From contig NZ_AEEB01000003.1 of NCBI RefSeq assembly GCF_000179775.1, forward strand, positions 62,001 through 126,000: a stretch of DNA of 64,000 nucleotides. Direction: 5' to 3'. Below are positions 38,387 to 47,740 of the stretch, piece after piece. Every line of letters begins with the position of its first letter. Position 1 is the stretch's first letter. Source of the DNA: Ahrensia sp. R2A130. Lineage in GTDB: Bacteria; Pseudomonadota; Alphaproteobacteria; Rhizobiales; Rhizobiaceae. The position numbers and the translations under genes are program-made. The notes below the pieces were generated by a model. That model worked only from the letters and a program-made list of their open reading frames with translations. It did no database searches and had not been told where the DNA came from.

Positions 38387-41041
38387 ATGAGCGGCGTCAA
38401 CGACATCCGGTCCACATTCCTCTCTTATTTCGAGAAGAACGGTCACGCTGCGGTCGATTCATCGCCTTTGGTTCCGCGCAATGATCCTACATTGATGTTC
38501 ACAGCAGCCGGCATGGTGCAGTTCAAAAACCTCTTCACAGGTCTGGAAACGCGAAACTACTCCCGCGCCACAACCTCGCAAAAATGCGTGCGGGCAGGTG
38601 GTAAGCACAACGACCTCGACAACGTTGGTTACACCGCTCGCCACCACACATTCTTTGAGATGCTGGGCAACTTTTCCTTCGGCGATTATTTCAAGGCAGA
38701 CGCCATAGAATTCGCGTGGAACTTGCTCACCGAGGAATACGGTATCGATGCGTCGAGACTTCTCGTCACCGTCTATCACGACGATGACGAGGCTTTTGAT
38801 CTTTGGAAAAAGATTGCCGGTTTGTCAGATGACCGCATCATCCGCATCGCAACCTCTGACAACTTCTGGGCCATGGGTGACACCGGTCCATGTGGTCCAT
38901 GTTCGGAAATTTTCTATGACCATGGCGACCACATCTGGGGCGGCCCTCCCGGCAGCCCGGAAGAAGACGGTGATCGTTTCGTCGAAATCTGGAACCTTGT
39001 TTTTATGCAATTCGAGCAGGTTACGGTCGACGAACGCGTCAACTTGCCCAAACCATCTATCGACACCGGTATGGGATTGGAGCGCATCGCCGCCGTCCTG
39101 CAGGGCACCCACGACAATTATGAAATAGATCTGTTCAAAGCACTCATTTCAGCTTCCGAGCAGGCGACCGGCGTTGGTTCCGACGATAATACGCGCGCCA
39201 GCCATCGGGTGATTGCAGATCATCTGCGGGCGTCCTGTTTTTTGATCGCTGACGGCGTGCTGCCAGGTAACGAAGGCCGCGGCTACGTGCTGCGTCGCAT
39301 TATGCGCCGCGCCATGCGCCACGCATCTTTGCTCGGCGCGCAAGACCCGCTGATGTACCGCCTTGTTCCCGCTCTGGTTGCGCAGATGGGTGAGGCATTT
39401 CCGGAATTGCGTCGCACCCAATCGCTGATGACCGAGACATTGAACTTGGAAGAGGTTCGATTCCGGAAAACGCTCACACGTGGCCTCGATCTGCTCGATA
39501 CAGCCAGCGCTGATTTGAAGGCAGGTGATGCTCTCGACGGGCGCGTCGCGTTCAAACTTTACGACACATACGGTTTCCCTCTCGATCTCACGCAAGATGC
39601 TCTGCGCCGTCGCGACATTACGGTCGATACAGACGAATATTCGACCGCCATGGAAGAGCAGAAAGCTGTCGCTCGCGCCTCTTGGGCCGGTGCAGGGGGA
39701 GCCGCTGACGACGCCATCTGGTTCAAATTGCGCGAGAAACACGGAGCAACGGAATTCCTCGGCTACGAAACTGAAAAAGCCGAAGGTTCTGTCCTCGCTA
39801 TTCTCCAGGACGGTGCTGAGGTGTCTACTGCAAAGAAGGGCGACGAAGTTTCGGTTATCCTAAACCAAACCCCATTTTACGCAGAATCTGGCGGGCAGAT
39901 GGGTGACACTGGCACGTTGGTCGTCGGCGAAACGAAGCTCACTATTACCGATACTAAAAAACGCGGCGATGGCTTGTTCGTTCACATGGGTACGGTCGAT
40001 TCCGGCACGCTGAAAGTCGGCGATGGCGCATCGCTGGAGATCGACCATGCGCGGCGCAGCAAATTACGCTCCAACCACTCTGCAACCCACTTGGTCCATG
40101 AAGCTTTGCGCGAAACCTTGGGCGACCATGTCTCTCAAAAAGGCTCGCTTGTTGCGCCGGAGCGTTTGCGCTTCGATTTCTCGCATTCAAAGCCGGTTGA
40201 GACTGAAGAGATGCGCCGCATCGAAGCCATGGCCAATGAATACGTGCTGCAAAACAGCCAAGTCTCCACCACCCTGATGGCCGTAGATGACGCCATCGAA
40301 CTCGGTGCTCAGGCACAGTTTGGCGAGAAATATGGCGACGAGGTTCGCGTCGTATCCATGGGCAAGGTCGGTGAGGGTAACGAGGCCAAAGCTTGGTCAT
40401 TGGAATTGTGCGGTGGCACCCATGTGAAGAACACAGGTGATATTGGTTTGGTTACAGTCGTCGGCGAGAGCGCCGTATCTTCGGGCGTACGCCGAATTGA
40501 AGCGTTAACTGGGCAGGCCGCACGCGAATATCTGCTACAGCAGGATGAATTACTGCGCAGCACAGCGGCCAAGCTGAAGACTACACCAGCAGACGTGCCA
40601 ACCCGCGTCGCGGCACTCATAGATGAACGCAAGAAGCTCGAACGCGAACTCGCCGAAGCCAAGAAGCAATTGGCGCTCGGTGTTGACGGCGGAACGGAAG
40701 CTGCTGCCGAAGATATTGGTGGCGTTCAGTTTGTTGGCCGCGTTTTGCAAGGCGTCTCGCCACGAGACCTAAAGGGCCTGGTCGACGAAGAAAAAACCCG
40801 CATCGGTTCCGGCGTCGTGGCTATCGCCGCTAACAATGAAGACGGTAAGGGCGCGGTTGTCGTTGGCGTAACGAAAGATCTGACAGATCGTTTCGATGCT
40901 GTAGTTCTTGTGCGTGCAGGCTCTGAAGCTTTGGGCGGCAAAGGCGGCGGCGGTCGCCCTGATATGGCTCAGGCCGGTGGTCCGGATGGCGCGAATGTGG
41001 ACGCTGCTTTGGATGCTGTGCGAGCTGCTCTGGCTGGCTGA
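38387..41041 (+). CDS. alaS: Alanine--tRNA ligase
   Basis: An 884-residue class II aminoacyl-tRNA synthetase. The catalytic domain (about 1-240) has class II motif 1 ([16 protein letters not shown]) and motif 2 ([19 protein letters not shown]). The editing domain has the zinc ligands NHSATHLVH (HxxxH) and [10 protein letters not shown] (CxxxH). The C-terminal coiled-coil/DHHA1-like domain ends in a Gly-rich [16 protein letters not shown] motif that is characteristic of AlaRS. The ATG at 38387 is preceded by AAGGAAAAATGCC. Length is normal. Confidence 0.98.
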   Translation: MSGVNDIRSTFLSYFEKNGHAAVDSSPLVPRNDPTLMFTAAGMVQFKNLFTGLETRNYSRATTSQKCVRAGGKHNDLDNVGYTARHHTFFEMLGNFSFGDYFKADAIEFAWNLLTEEYGIDASRLLVTVYHDDDEAFDLWKKIAGLSDDRIIRIATSDNFWAMGDTGPCGPCSEIFYDHGDHIWGGPPGSPEEDGDRFVEIWNLVFMQFEQVTVDERVNLPKPSIDTGMGLERIAAVLQGTHDNYEIDLFKALISASEQATGVGSDDNTRASHRVIADHLRASCFLIADGVLPGNEGRGYVLRRIMRRAMRHASLLGAQDPLMYRLVPALVAQMGEAFPELRRTQSLMTETLNLEEVRFRKTLTRGLDLLDTASADLKAGDALDGRVAFKLYDTYGFPLDLTQDALRRRDITVDTDEYSTAMEEQKAVARASWAGAGGAADDAIWFKLREKHGATEFLGYETEKAEGSVLAILQDGAEVSTAKKGDEVSVILNQTPFYAESGGQMGDTGTLVVGETKLTITDTKKRGDGLFVHMGTVDSGTLKVGDGASLEIDHARRSKLRSNHSATHLVHEALRETLGDHVSQKGSLVAPERLRFDFSHSKPVETEEMRRIEAMANEYVLQNSQVSTTLMAVDDAIELGAQAQFGEKYGDEVRVVSMGKVGEGNEAKAWSLELCGGTHVKNTGDIGLVTVVGESAVSSGVRRIEALTGQAAREYLLQQDELLRSTAAKLKTTPADVPTRVAALIDERKKLERELAEAKKQLALGVDGGTEAAAEDIGGVQFVGRVLQGVSPRDLKGLVDEEKTRIGSGVVAIAANNEDGKGAVVVGVTKDLTDRFDAVVLVRAGSEALGGKGGGGRPDMAQAGGPDGANVDAALDAVRAALAG

Positions 41042-41062
41042 CACTTATTGGTTGAAGTCGTC

Positions 41063-41422
41063 TCAGCTCAACAAGCTGGTCTGCCGCTTTTTCGGTAGGC
41101 CGCTTATGATCAGCTCGCGGCTGCGGGCGATGTAGCCAGCAAGATCATCGTCATTGATTGTGCATTCGGGCAGGAACCGCAGCCAGCTTGGGCTGCGGAA
41201 ATATGGTGCGATTTCTACACCTGTTTCCTGCCGTAAGAACTCCGACGCCATATCATCGACCTTGATCGTAAACGGACAGGTTGCGTCGCCGCTCTGATCG
41301 CGTGACCAACCGACAGCGAATACCTTGCCGCCGATCTTCCAAACATGCGCACCGCGCCACTGGATAACCATAGTGACGTTGGGCAGGGCGCTGCATGCAG
41401 CATCGAATGTTTTCAGGTTCAT
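41063..41422 (-). CDS. MmcQ/YjbR family DNA-binding-like protein
   Basis: A 119-residue protein of the MmcQ/YjbR family (CyaY-like fold). It has the family pattern ALPNVTMVIQWRGAHVWKIGGKVFAVG, then PFTIKVDD and a C-terminal PYFRSPSWLRFLP and SRELIISGLPKK. The biological role of the family is not settled. The start at 41422 (MNLKTFDA) has a GGAAG ribosome binding site; the frame is open 39 bases upstream. It is convergent with alaS and lies downstream of icd. Confidence 0.85.
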   Translation of the reverse strand: MNLKTFDAACSALPNVTMVIQWRGAHVWKIGGKVFAVGWSRDQSGDATCPFTIKVDDMASEFLRQETGVEIAPYFRSPSWLRFLPECTINDDDLAGYIARSRELIISGLPKKRQTSLLS

Positions 41423-41531
41423 GCTGCGCTTCCAGTTTTCGCTTCTCCTACACTCTAGCACGAGCGCGTATTCAAGGCTCTCCGGTCGGTTGGCATAAGT
41501 CTTGGGCTGTCATCGAAGCTTGGCACCAACG

Positions 41532-41558
41532 AAAAAGGGCGACCTCATGGCCGCCCTT
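41532..41558 (-). terminator. Terminator after icd
   Basis: Read on the minus strand, AAGGGCG (41558-41552) and CGCCCTT (41541-41535) form a 7-bp stem with a 10-base loop followed by TTTCGTT. It lies 9 bases after the icd stop. Confidence 0.75.
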
Positions 41559-41566
41559 CGTAACTC

Positions 41567-42778
41567 TTAGCTCATGGCTTTCTGCAGGTTTTCGTCGACC
41601 TTATCGAGGAAGCCAGTGGTCGAGAGCCACGGCTGATCGGGACCGATGAGCAGCGCGAGGTCTTTGGTCATGTGACCTGATTCCACGGTGTCGATGCAAA
41701 CCTGCTCCAGCGTGTCGGCGAACTTCTGCAACTCGTCATTGCTGTCCAGCTTGGCGCGGTGGGCGAGGCCACGGGTCCACGCGAAGATGGAGGCGATGGA
41801 GTTGGTCGACGTTTCCTCGCCCTTCTGGTGAGCGCGGTAGTGGCGGGTAACGGTGCCGTGCGCGGCCTCCGATTCGACGGTCTTCCCATCTGGCGTCATC
41901 AACACGGATGTCATCAGGCCGAGGGAACCGAAGCCCTGCGCCACGATGTCGGACTGCACGTCGCCATCGTAGTTTTTGCACGCCCACACGTAACCGCCGG
42001 ACCACTTCAGGGCAGACGCCACCATGTCGTCGATCAAGCGGTGCTCGTACCAGATTTTCTTCTCTTCATATTTGTCTTTGAATTCGGCCTGAAAGACCTC
42101 TTCGAACAGGTCTTTGAACTGCCCGTCATAGGCTTTCATGATCGTGTTTTTGGTGGACAGGTAGCACGGCACGCCACGGTTCAGCGCGTAGTTGAGCGAG
42201 GCACGGGCGAAATCGCGGATGGAATCATCGAGGTTGTACATACCCATGGCGACGCCGGAGGATGGCGCATCGAAAATGTCATAATCTTGCGTGGTGCCGT
42301 CTTCGCCGACGAATTTCATGGTGATTTTGCCGGGTCCGGGGAAGCGGAAATCGGTGGCGCGGTACTGGTCGCCGAAGGCGTGGCGGCCAACGATGATCGG
42401 TTTGGTCCAGCCGGGCACGAGGCGTGGCACGTTCTGCATGATGATCGGCTCGCGGAAGATCACGCCGCCCAGAATGTTGCGGATCGTGCCGTTTGGCGAA
42501 CGCCACATTTTCTTCAGACCGAATTCTTCAACGCGATCTTCATCCGGCGTGATGGTGGCGCATTTCACGCCTGCGCCGTATTTCTTGATCGCGTTGGCCG
42601 CGTCGATGGTGATCTGGTCATCGGTGTCGTCGCGGGCCTGAATGCCGAGATCGTAATATTTCAGATCGATATCAAGATAGGGGTGAACCAGCTTGTCCTT
42701 GATGAACTGCCAGATGATGCGGGTCATCTCATCGCCATCGAGCTCTACGAGCGGATTTTCGACCTTGATCTTGGACAT
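41567..42778 (-). CDS. icd: NADP-dependent isocitrate dehydrogenase
   Basis: A 403-residue homodimeric isocitrate dehydrogenase of the eukaryotic-like subfamily common in alphaproteobacteria; it makes 2-oxoglutarate, CO2 and NADPH in the citric acid cycle. It starts [20 protein letters not shown]. It has the substrate-binding [12 protein letters not shown] segment, [14 protein letters not shown] and the metal/substrate stretch HRLIDDMVA...[14 protein letters not shown]. The NADP-binding [12 protein letters not shown] motif is present. It is followed by a clear terminator and is transcribed away from trmJ. Confidence 0.97.
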   Translation of the reverse strand: MSKIKVENPLVELDGDEMTRIIWQFIKDKLVHPYLDIDLKYYDLGIQARDDTDDQITIDAANAIKKYGAGVKCATITPDEDRVEEFGLKKMWRSPNGTIRNILGGVIFREPIIMQNVPRLVPGWTKPIIVGRHAFGDQYRATDFRFPGPGKITMKFVGEDGTTQDYDIFDAPSSGVAMGMYNLDDSIRDFARASLNYALNRGVPCYLSTKNTIMKAYDGQFKDLFEEVFQAEFKDKYEEKKIWYEHRLIDDMVASALKWSGGYVWACKNYDGDVQSDIVAQGFGSLGLMTSVLMTPDGKTVESEAAHGTVTRHYRAHQKGEETSTNSIASIFAWTRGLAHRAKLDSNDELQKFADTLEQVCIDTVESGHMTKDLALLIGPDQPWLSTTGFLDKVDENLQKAMS

Positions 42779-42945
42779 GCGTATTCCTTCGTTATTTGGC
42801 TGAACGTGCCAGCGGGGCAGCGAAGGGCGAAGGGCGCAAGCGGTCTTGCACCCGCGCGCTCCCTCGCACGGTTGGTGTGGCTATATCACCGCCATGGCGC
42901 TAATCCAATGCAACTACAGAACTAACCACGAGAAGTGCGCCGCAG

Positions 42946-43731
42946 ATGTCGGGAACAGACAGCCGCAAGAAATTGATCGCCGAGGGGCCAGTGGTCATTC
43001 TGGTGAACCCGCAGATGGGCGAAAACATCGGTGGGGCAGCGCGCGCCATGGCCAATTTCGGGCTTGCGGAGTTACGTTTGGTGGACCCGCGCGATGGCTG
43101 GCCGAACCCCATAGCGAAGGCCAACGCGGCCAAGGCCGATCACATAATCGACAACGTGCAGGTGTTCGACCTGTTGGAAGACGCGCTCGCCGACTTGCAG
43201 TTCGTCTATGCGACAACCGCCCGGCAGCGTGAAATGTTGAAGCCCGTTCGCGGCCCTGCGGAAGCTGCAAGCACCCTGCGAACACGACATAGGGCGGGCG
43301 AGCGCACCGGCATTTTGTTCGGGCGTGAAAGGGCAGGGCTGGAAAGCGTGGAAGTCGCACTGGCCGATGAAATTGTCACCTTTCCGGTGAACCCGGCGTT
43401 TGCTTCGCTCAACATTGCGCAGGCTGTGCTGCTGATGAGCTATGAATGGATGGCGTCAGGCGAGATCGAACTGCCCATCCACCAACCGCCCAGCGAACCT
43501 GCAGAAAAGGATGATCTGTTCGGCCTGTTCGGCCATCTGGAAGGCGCGCTGGAAGATATGCACTATTTCCGCCCGTCCCATAAGAAGGCGACCATGGTGG
43601 AAAACCTGCGGAACATTTTCCAAAAAGCAGGCCTTTCGAAACAGGAAATCCACGCGCTACGCGGAGTGGTGGCAACGCTGGAGGGCAGAAAAACACGCCC
43701 CCGCCGCCAGCATGGCGACGAGGGCGCGTAA
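42946..43731 (+). CDS. trmJ: tRNA (cytidine/uridine-2'-O-)-methyltransferase TrmJ
   Basis: A 261-residue SPOUT methyltransferase that methylates the ribose at tRNA position 32. SPOUT motif 1 is VILVNPQMGENIGGAARAMANFGL. Motif 2 is GILFGRERAGLESVEVALAD and motif 3 is FPVNPAFASLNIAQAVLLMSYE, which forms the knotted SAM site. The C-terminal extension (about 180-261) is the helical dimer/tRNA-binding tail of TrmJ. It is divergent from icd and ends 24 bases before the convergent metallo-hydrolase gene. Confidence 0.94.
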   Translation: MSGTDSRKKLIAEGPVVILVNPQMGENIGGAARAMANFGLAELRLVDPRDGWPNPIAKANAAKADHIIDNVQVFDLLEDALADLQFVYATTARQREMLKPVRGPAEAASTLRTRHRAGERTGILFGRERAGLESVEVALADEIVTFPVNPAFASLNIAQAVLLMSYEWMASGEIELPIHQPPSEPAEKDDLFGLFGHLEGALEDMHYFRPSHKKATMVENLRNIFQKAGLSKQEIHALRGVVATLEGRKTRPRRQHGDEGA

Positions 43732-43755
43732 ACGTTTGGCTAGAATAGGTCCAAC

Positions 43756-44700
43756 CTACATTTCCAGCTGGTAGCTTGCAGGTACGTAGTGGAAGCCTTC
43801 GCCACGCTTTTCCACATATCCCAGCGCCGGGAATGGCATGTGATAGCCGACGAAAGGCATGCGTTCTTCGGCCAACATGGTCAGCAGGCGACGACGGGTG
43901 GCCGCAGCGGCTGCTTTGTCGGCGTCGAACGACACTTCCCAATCCGGGTGGGCGAGTGAGAACACGTAGTGGTTGGCCGCATCGGCCATCAACATCAGGT
44001 TCTGCCCGCCGCTTTCGAGCTGGAAGGTCATGTGGCCCGGCGTGTGGCCGAATGCTTCGACTGCGGTGATGCCGCCGGTCACCTCATCCCCGGGTTTGAT
44101 GAACTTGGCTTTGTCCTCGATAGGCACGACCATGCCGTCCATCATCTTGCCGATGCGGTTGTCCTTGCCCTTCCAGAAATTGTATTCTGTGTCGCCGATC
44201 ACATAGCTGGCATTGGGAAAGGTGGGTTTACCGCCGGTCATCATACCGCCGATATGGTCCGGGTGCATGTGCGTCAGCACCACTGTGTCCACCTGATCCG
44301 GCGTATAGCCAGCTCCAGCCAAAGCGGAGACCACGCCTGGGGTGTCACCCGGCAGGCCGGTGTCGAACAGCACCAGCGAGGAGCCTGTGTTCACCACGGT
44401 GGGCGTAAAGAAGAAGCGCGCCATATCGTTGGGAATGAAAGCGTCTTCAGCGGCCTTGTCGAAGGTCGTATCATCGACGTTGAGGCCGAAAATCTTGTGC
44501 GGCTCTTCGCGCACGGCAGCACCGGCCAGCAGCGTTGTCACTTCGAATTCGCCCAGCTTGAAACGGGCAAACGGCGTGTTGTCCACGCCCATCATGGGCG
44601 CTGCGGCCTGCGCTGTGTTGGCGGGGAGTGCGGATGCAACAAGCGGCAGAGCTGCTGCGCCGAGCAGGGCGGAACGGCGAGTGATTGTAACGTCGGTCAT
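43756..44700 (-). CDS. Tat-exported MBL-fold metallo-hydrolase
   Basis: A 314-residue metallo-beta-lactamase-fold protein with an N-terminal twin-arginine signal (ITRRSALLGAAALPLVASA, cleavage after AQA), so it probably acts in the periplasm. The zinc motif THMHPDHIGG is near residue 145. The FGHTPGHM histidine and the LMADAANH aspartate follow, then a distal GYHMPFP histidine. The family includes lactonases and other esterases; the substrate cannot be told from the sequence. It is convergent with trmJ and is preceded by its own candidate promoter. Confidence 0.9.
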   Translation of the reverse strand: MTDVTITRRSALLGAAALPLVASALPANTAQAAAPMMGVDNTPFARFKLGEFEVTTLLAGAAVREEPHKIFGLNVDDTTFDKAAEDAFIPNDMARFFFTPTVVNTGSSLVLFDTGLPGDTPGVVSALAGAGYTPDQVDTVVLTHMHPDHIGGMMTGGKPTFPNASYVIGDTEYNFWKGKDNRIGKMMDGMVVPIEDKAKFIKPGDEVTGGITAVEAFGHTPGHMTFQLESGGQNLMLMADAANHYVFSLAHPDWEVSFDADKAAAAATRRRLLTMLAEERMPFVGYHMPFPALGYVEKRGEGFHYVPASYQLEM

Positions 44701-44729
44701 AGGAAAACCTCTGATTGAAAGGGCATCAT

Positions 44730-44758
44730 CTTATACAACGTTGCTAAATCAACTTCAG
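44730..44758 (-). promoter_or_regulatory. Candidate promoter for the MBL-fold hydrolase gene
   Basis: On the minus strand a good -10 TATAAG (44735-44730) stands 17 bases from a weak -35 CTGAAG (44758-44753), about 30 bases upstream of the start codon. Confidence 0.35.
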
Positions 44759-44818
44759 TTCAAACTTACGCGAAAAAAATCGATATTTTTGTGACGCGAA
44801 GAAAAATGCATCCAAAAG

Positions 44819-45328
44819 CTAGCCGTCTTTCAACCCCGAAATCGGCTCAACATACCCCATCTCCATGTCCCACGGGAAATAGATCCACGTGTCCTGGCTC
44901 ACTTCGGTGATGAACGTATCCGCCATTTCACAGCCCTTGGGCTTGGCATAAACCGTTGCGATATGGGCGTTGGGCAGCATTTCGCGCACCTTGCGGGCTG
45001 TCGCGCCGGTGTCCGTCAGATCGTCGATCACCAGCACGCCCTTGCCGCCATCGGCTTCGATCATCTTGCTGTCGATGCCCTTTATGACGTCCAGCTCACC
45101 TTGGTCTTTATACTCGTGATAGGACGCGATGCAGACGGTTTCAATGGTGCGTATACCCAGTTCGCGAGCGATGATTGCTGCAGGAACAAGCCCGCCGCGG
45201 GTGATAGCAACGATGGCGCTCCACTCTACTTTGTCCTTGCCTGGTCCCGCCAAACGCCAAGCCAGCGCTTTGCAGTCGCGGTGGAACTGGTCCCACGATA
45301 CGGGAAAGGCTTTTGGGGGATTGGCCAT
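44819..45328 (-). CDS. gpt: Xanthine-guanine phosphoribosyltransferase
   Basis: A 169-residue purine salvage enzyme that converts xanthine and guanine to their nucleotides with PRPP. It has the N-terminal [17 protein letters not shown] typical of bacterial XGPRT, the TRGGLVPA loop, and the PRPP-binding [20 protein letters not shown] motif near residue 90. The C-terminal WIYFPWDME segment lies in the nucleobase pocket. The ATG at 45328 gives the family length; the frame is open 72 bases further but has no homology there. A hairpin without T tract lies between it and the upstream gene. Confidence 0.95.
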   Translation of the reverse strand: MANPPKAFPVSWDQFHRDCKALAWRLAGPGKDKVEWSAIVAITRGGLVPAAIIARELGIRTIETVCIASYHEYKDQGELDVIKGIDSKMIEADGGKGVLVIDDLTDTGATARKVREMLPNAHIATVYAKPKGCEMADTFITEVSQDTWIYFPWDMEMGYVEPISGLKDG

Positions 45329-45458
45329 GGATGCGCTCCGGCGGTTGGCAGTTCGGACAACGGGGTGGCGGTCGATAGCGCGGGGCGTTGAGACGGGCAA
45401 GGTTGCAGGCGCTGTCTAAGCGCCTGTCCACAAGGCCTGTTAGCGCGGGGTAGGAATA

Positions 45459-46211
45459 TCAATCCTCGGCGATGAGCCGATCGACCATCGCCTGAACGTC
45501 TGAGATTGCAGCATCGAGTGCGCCCTCGTCTCGGGATCGCACCACAAGATGCGTGGAGAAGGTACCGTCATTATAGCGGGGGTAAGAGCCCATCATCGTG
45601 TCGGGGTGTTTCTTCTGCAGCTCGCCCAGCGGAGCGCCGATAGTGCCTTCGCCCAACGGACATTCCACGGTGCGGGACTGCATGGGAATGCCACCTTCGA
45701 GCGTCGGCGCGATAGCGTCCATCATCGCCTGCATGATGCTCGGTACTCCGGCCATCACATGCACGTTCTCCATGCGGAAACCCGGGGCCTTAGAAACTGC
45801 GTTTCTGATGAGGCTGGCACCCACAGGCGTCCGAGTCATACGACGGCGAGCATCGGTGAATGGGAGGTCGGAGGTGCGATAATGCTCTTCCAAAATGGCA
45901 ACGGCCTCAGGGTTTTCATGGCACGGCACACCGAAGGCGGCAGAAACGGAATCAGCTGTGATATCATCATGCGTGGGCCCGATACCGCCGCTGGTGAACA
46001 CGTAGGTGTAGCGGGCGCGCAGCGCGTTCACCGCTTCCACTATCCGGTCCTGATCGTCGGACACGACCCGCACCTCTTCGAGTTCGATGCCCATGGCCGT
46101 GAGGAACTCGGCTACATAGCCGATATTCTTGTCTTTGGTGCGCCCCGACAGAATTTCATCGCCGATCACAACCATGGCTGCTGTCACCGTACCCTCGTTC
46201 TTGTTCGCCAT
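45459..46211 (-). CDS. CinA-like molybdopterin-binding (MoaB/Mog) domain protein
   Basis: A 250-residue protein of the competence/damage-inducible CinA N-terminal family. The MoaB/Mog-type domain (about 10-175) shows VVIGDEILSGRTKDKN, VRVVSDD, FTSGGIGPTHDDIT and the distal AGVPSIMQAM motif. CinA of this type hydrolyses ADP-ribose in some bacteria. The C-terminal nicotinamide-nucleotide amidase domain of full-length CinA is absent, so this is the short form frequent in alphaproteobacteria. Divergent from the adjacent tRNA-Leu gene. Confidence 0.88.
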   Translation of the reverse strand: MANKNEGTVTAAMVVIGDEILSGRTKDKNIGYVAEFLTAMGIELEEVRVVSDDQDRIVEAVNALRARYTYVFTSGGIGPTHDDITADSVSAAFGVPCHENPEAVAILEEHYRTSDLPFTDARRRMTRTPVGASLIRNAVSKAPGFRMENVHVMAGVPSIMQAMMDAIAPTLEGGIPMQSRTVECPLGEGTIGAPLGELQKKHPDTMMGSYPRYNDGTFSTHLVVRSRDEGALDAAISDVQAMVDRLIAED

Positions 46212-46310
46212 GCTAAACTGCCTCTTGCCGATTGCCCTGCGACCGCGCTAACCACGGCGGGCGCGCATGGCAAGGCTTCGGCTTTCGTTTCGATTGCTTG
46301 GCACGCCGCC

Positions 46311-46397
46311 GCCCCCATGGCGAAATTGGTATACGCAGCAGACTTAAAATCTGTAGGCCGCAAGGCCGTCCCGGTTCAAGTCCGGGTGGGGGCACCA
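46311..46397 (+). tRNA. tRNA-Leu (anticodon TAA)
   Basis: An 87-base type II tRNA. The acceptor stem GCCCCCA pairs with TGGGGGC, a D-loop with GG is present, and the anticodon stem CAGA/TCTG holds the loop CTTAAAA with anticodon TAA. There is a long variable arm (GGCCGCAAGGCC), a T arm CCCGG-TTCAAGT-CCGGG and an encoded CCA end. It reads UUA/UUG leucine codons, which are rare in this genome's genes. Confidence 0.96.
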
Positions 46398-46591
46398 AAC
46401 CAGATTCCCTTCATGTATGAATTGGTTGAAGCTAGGAGCGGACACTAGCTTTCAGGGAGGATTGGTCTGCTATCTGATTGAGGGTTCATCCAGACCTACA
46501 AACACACGGTTCCCACAACCTGCCGCCGAAAGCTCTGCTGAACATCCCTGCACCAGCATATTTATTCATGATGTGGAGGATGTCGCTCGCT

Positions 46592-47497
46592 TTAAAAAGT
46601 GAAGCGGTACGCTGCACCAATAGAGCCTGAAAACTGGTTCTCGGTTTCGGTGATCGGACTGTCCGCAGCATCACCCATCAGGCGTGAATAGCCGAGCCCT
46701 GCACGAAGCTGGATGTAATTTGTAAGCTCATAGGTTCCGCTAACATTGAAATACGCATTCTTGATGCCACCATCTGCGTCGTAAGCAGCGATGCCGTTAC
46801 CGGCTGCTATCGCTGCAGCAGCTTGCGCAACACCTACGCCGAAATTCGTCTGCAAATAATCGTCGGACGCGTAGGTTGCGCCGATACGCGTGGCGAGGTT
46901 GAACCGGTCGGTAATATCCATCTCGTTGCTGATACCAAAATCGATCTCGTAGCCGTAGCCATCATCGAATTGGGTAGGCAGGCCTGCAAAACGACCTTCA
47001 TCGAAAGCGTCACCCGTTACCTGTGATGAGATGCCGATATCGGCACCCCAGCTTGAACCTGTATCATTGTAAAATTCGTAGGACGCGAAGCCGCCGACCA
47101 CGAGGCCGCCGTCAATATTGCCAAGCCCGCGCAAACGTGCGGAATCATCTTCATCGCGACCAAAGCGGTAACCGACGATTGGTCCGGTTGAAAAATTGCC
47201 CAAGCGCAGCGCGTGAAAACGGATGTCGTCCAGCCCGCGAAATTCAAAACGACGCGGGCCGGGCACACCAGAATCATAGGAAAAGATCGGAACCGGAAAT
47301 GCGCGGAATTCATCCGACCCTTCGTAAAGCGGCTGGAAGCCCGCACCGATACCCAAGAGAATTGACCGTTCAGCAATGGCATCTGCCGCCACGAGATCGC
47401 TATCTATTTGTTCAATCGTATCGGCAGCACCGCTGGCTGTTACGAAAGTGGATGTCATGATTGCAGCGAGAGCGAGCGCTTTGACGGCTTTGTTCAT
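46592..47497 (-). CDS. MipA/OmpV family outer membrane protein
   Basis: A 301-residue outer membrane beta-barrel. It has a signal peptide (MNKAVKALALAAIMTSTFVTASGAA), then the MipA pattern LLGIGAGFQPLYEGSDEFRAFPVPIFSY and alternating amphipathic strands, ending in a C-terminal phenylalanine (AAYRFTF) as used for barrel assembly. The family includes MipA, a scaffold for murein synthesis, and OmpV; the exact role here is unknown. The ATG at 47497 is chosen because the signal peptide starts there, though the frame is open 87 bases upstream. No partner gene is adjacent. Confidence 0.9.
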   Translation of the reverse strand: MNKAVKALALAAIMTSTFVTASGAADTIEQIDSDLVAADAIAERSILLGIGAGFQPLYEGSDEFRAFPVPIFSYDSGVPGPRRFEFRGLDDIRFHALRLGNFSTGPIVGYRFGRDEDDSARLRGLGNIDGGLVVGGFASYEFYNDTGSSWGADIGISSQVTGDAFDEGRFAGLPTQFDDGYGYEIDFGISNEMDITDRFNLATRIGATYASDDYLQTNFGVGVAQAAAAIAAGNGIAAYDADGGIKNAYFNVSGTYELTNYIQLRAGLGYSRLMGDAADSPITETENQFSGSIGAAYRFTF

Positions 47498-47740
47498 AGA
47501 GACATATTTCCATTGGCGGATGAGCTGAGGTTGAACGTAGAGATCTAAGTCTTGTGTGTTCACAATAGAGTATATTGCGCTCAAAATGGGACGCTCGACT
47601 TGTATTTTCGGACGCGCTCAACTGGACATGGACCGCGCTGGAATCGATATATCACCGGACTCGTGCAAGTGGCTAAAATGACTCGTGTTTCGCGGTATTC
47701 GGTGAAACAAGCGCAGCACACCTAATGGACCTTTATTCCT

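Noticed and set aside
41759-42925. 388-residue plus-strand frame opposite icd
   Set aside because: Exact shadow of the well-conserved icd; no start context and no homology.
46311-46591. tRNA-Leu gene as an island attachment site
   Set aside because: No integrase, no repeat of the tRNA 3' end in the following DNA and no shift in gene type near it.
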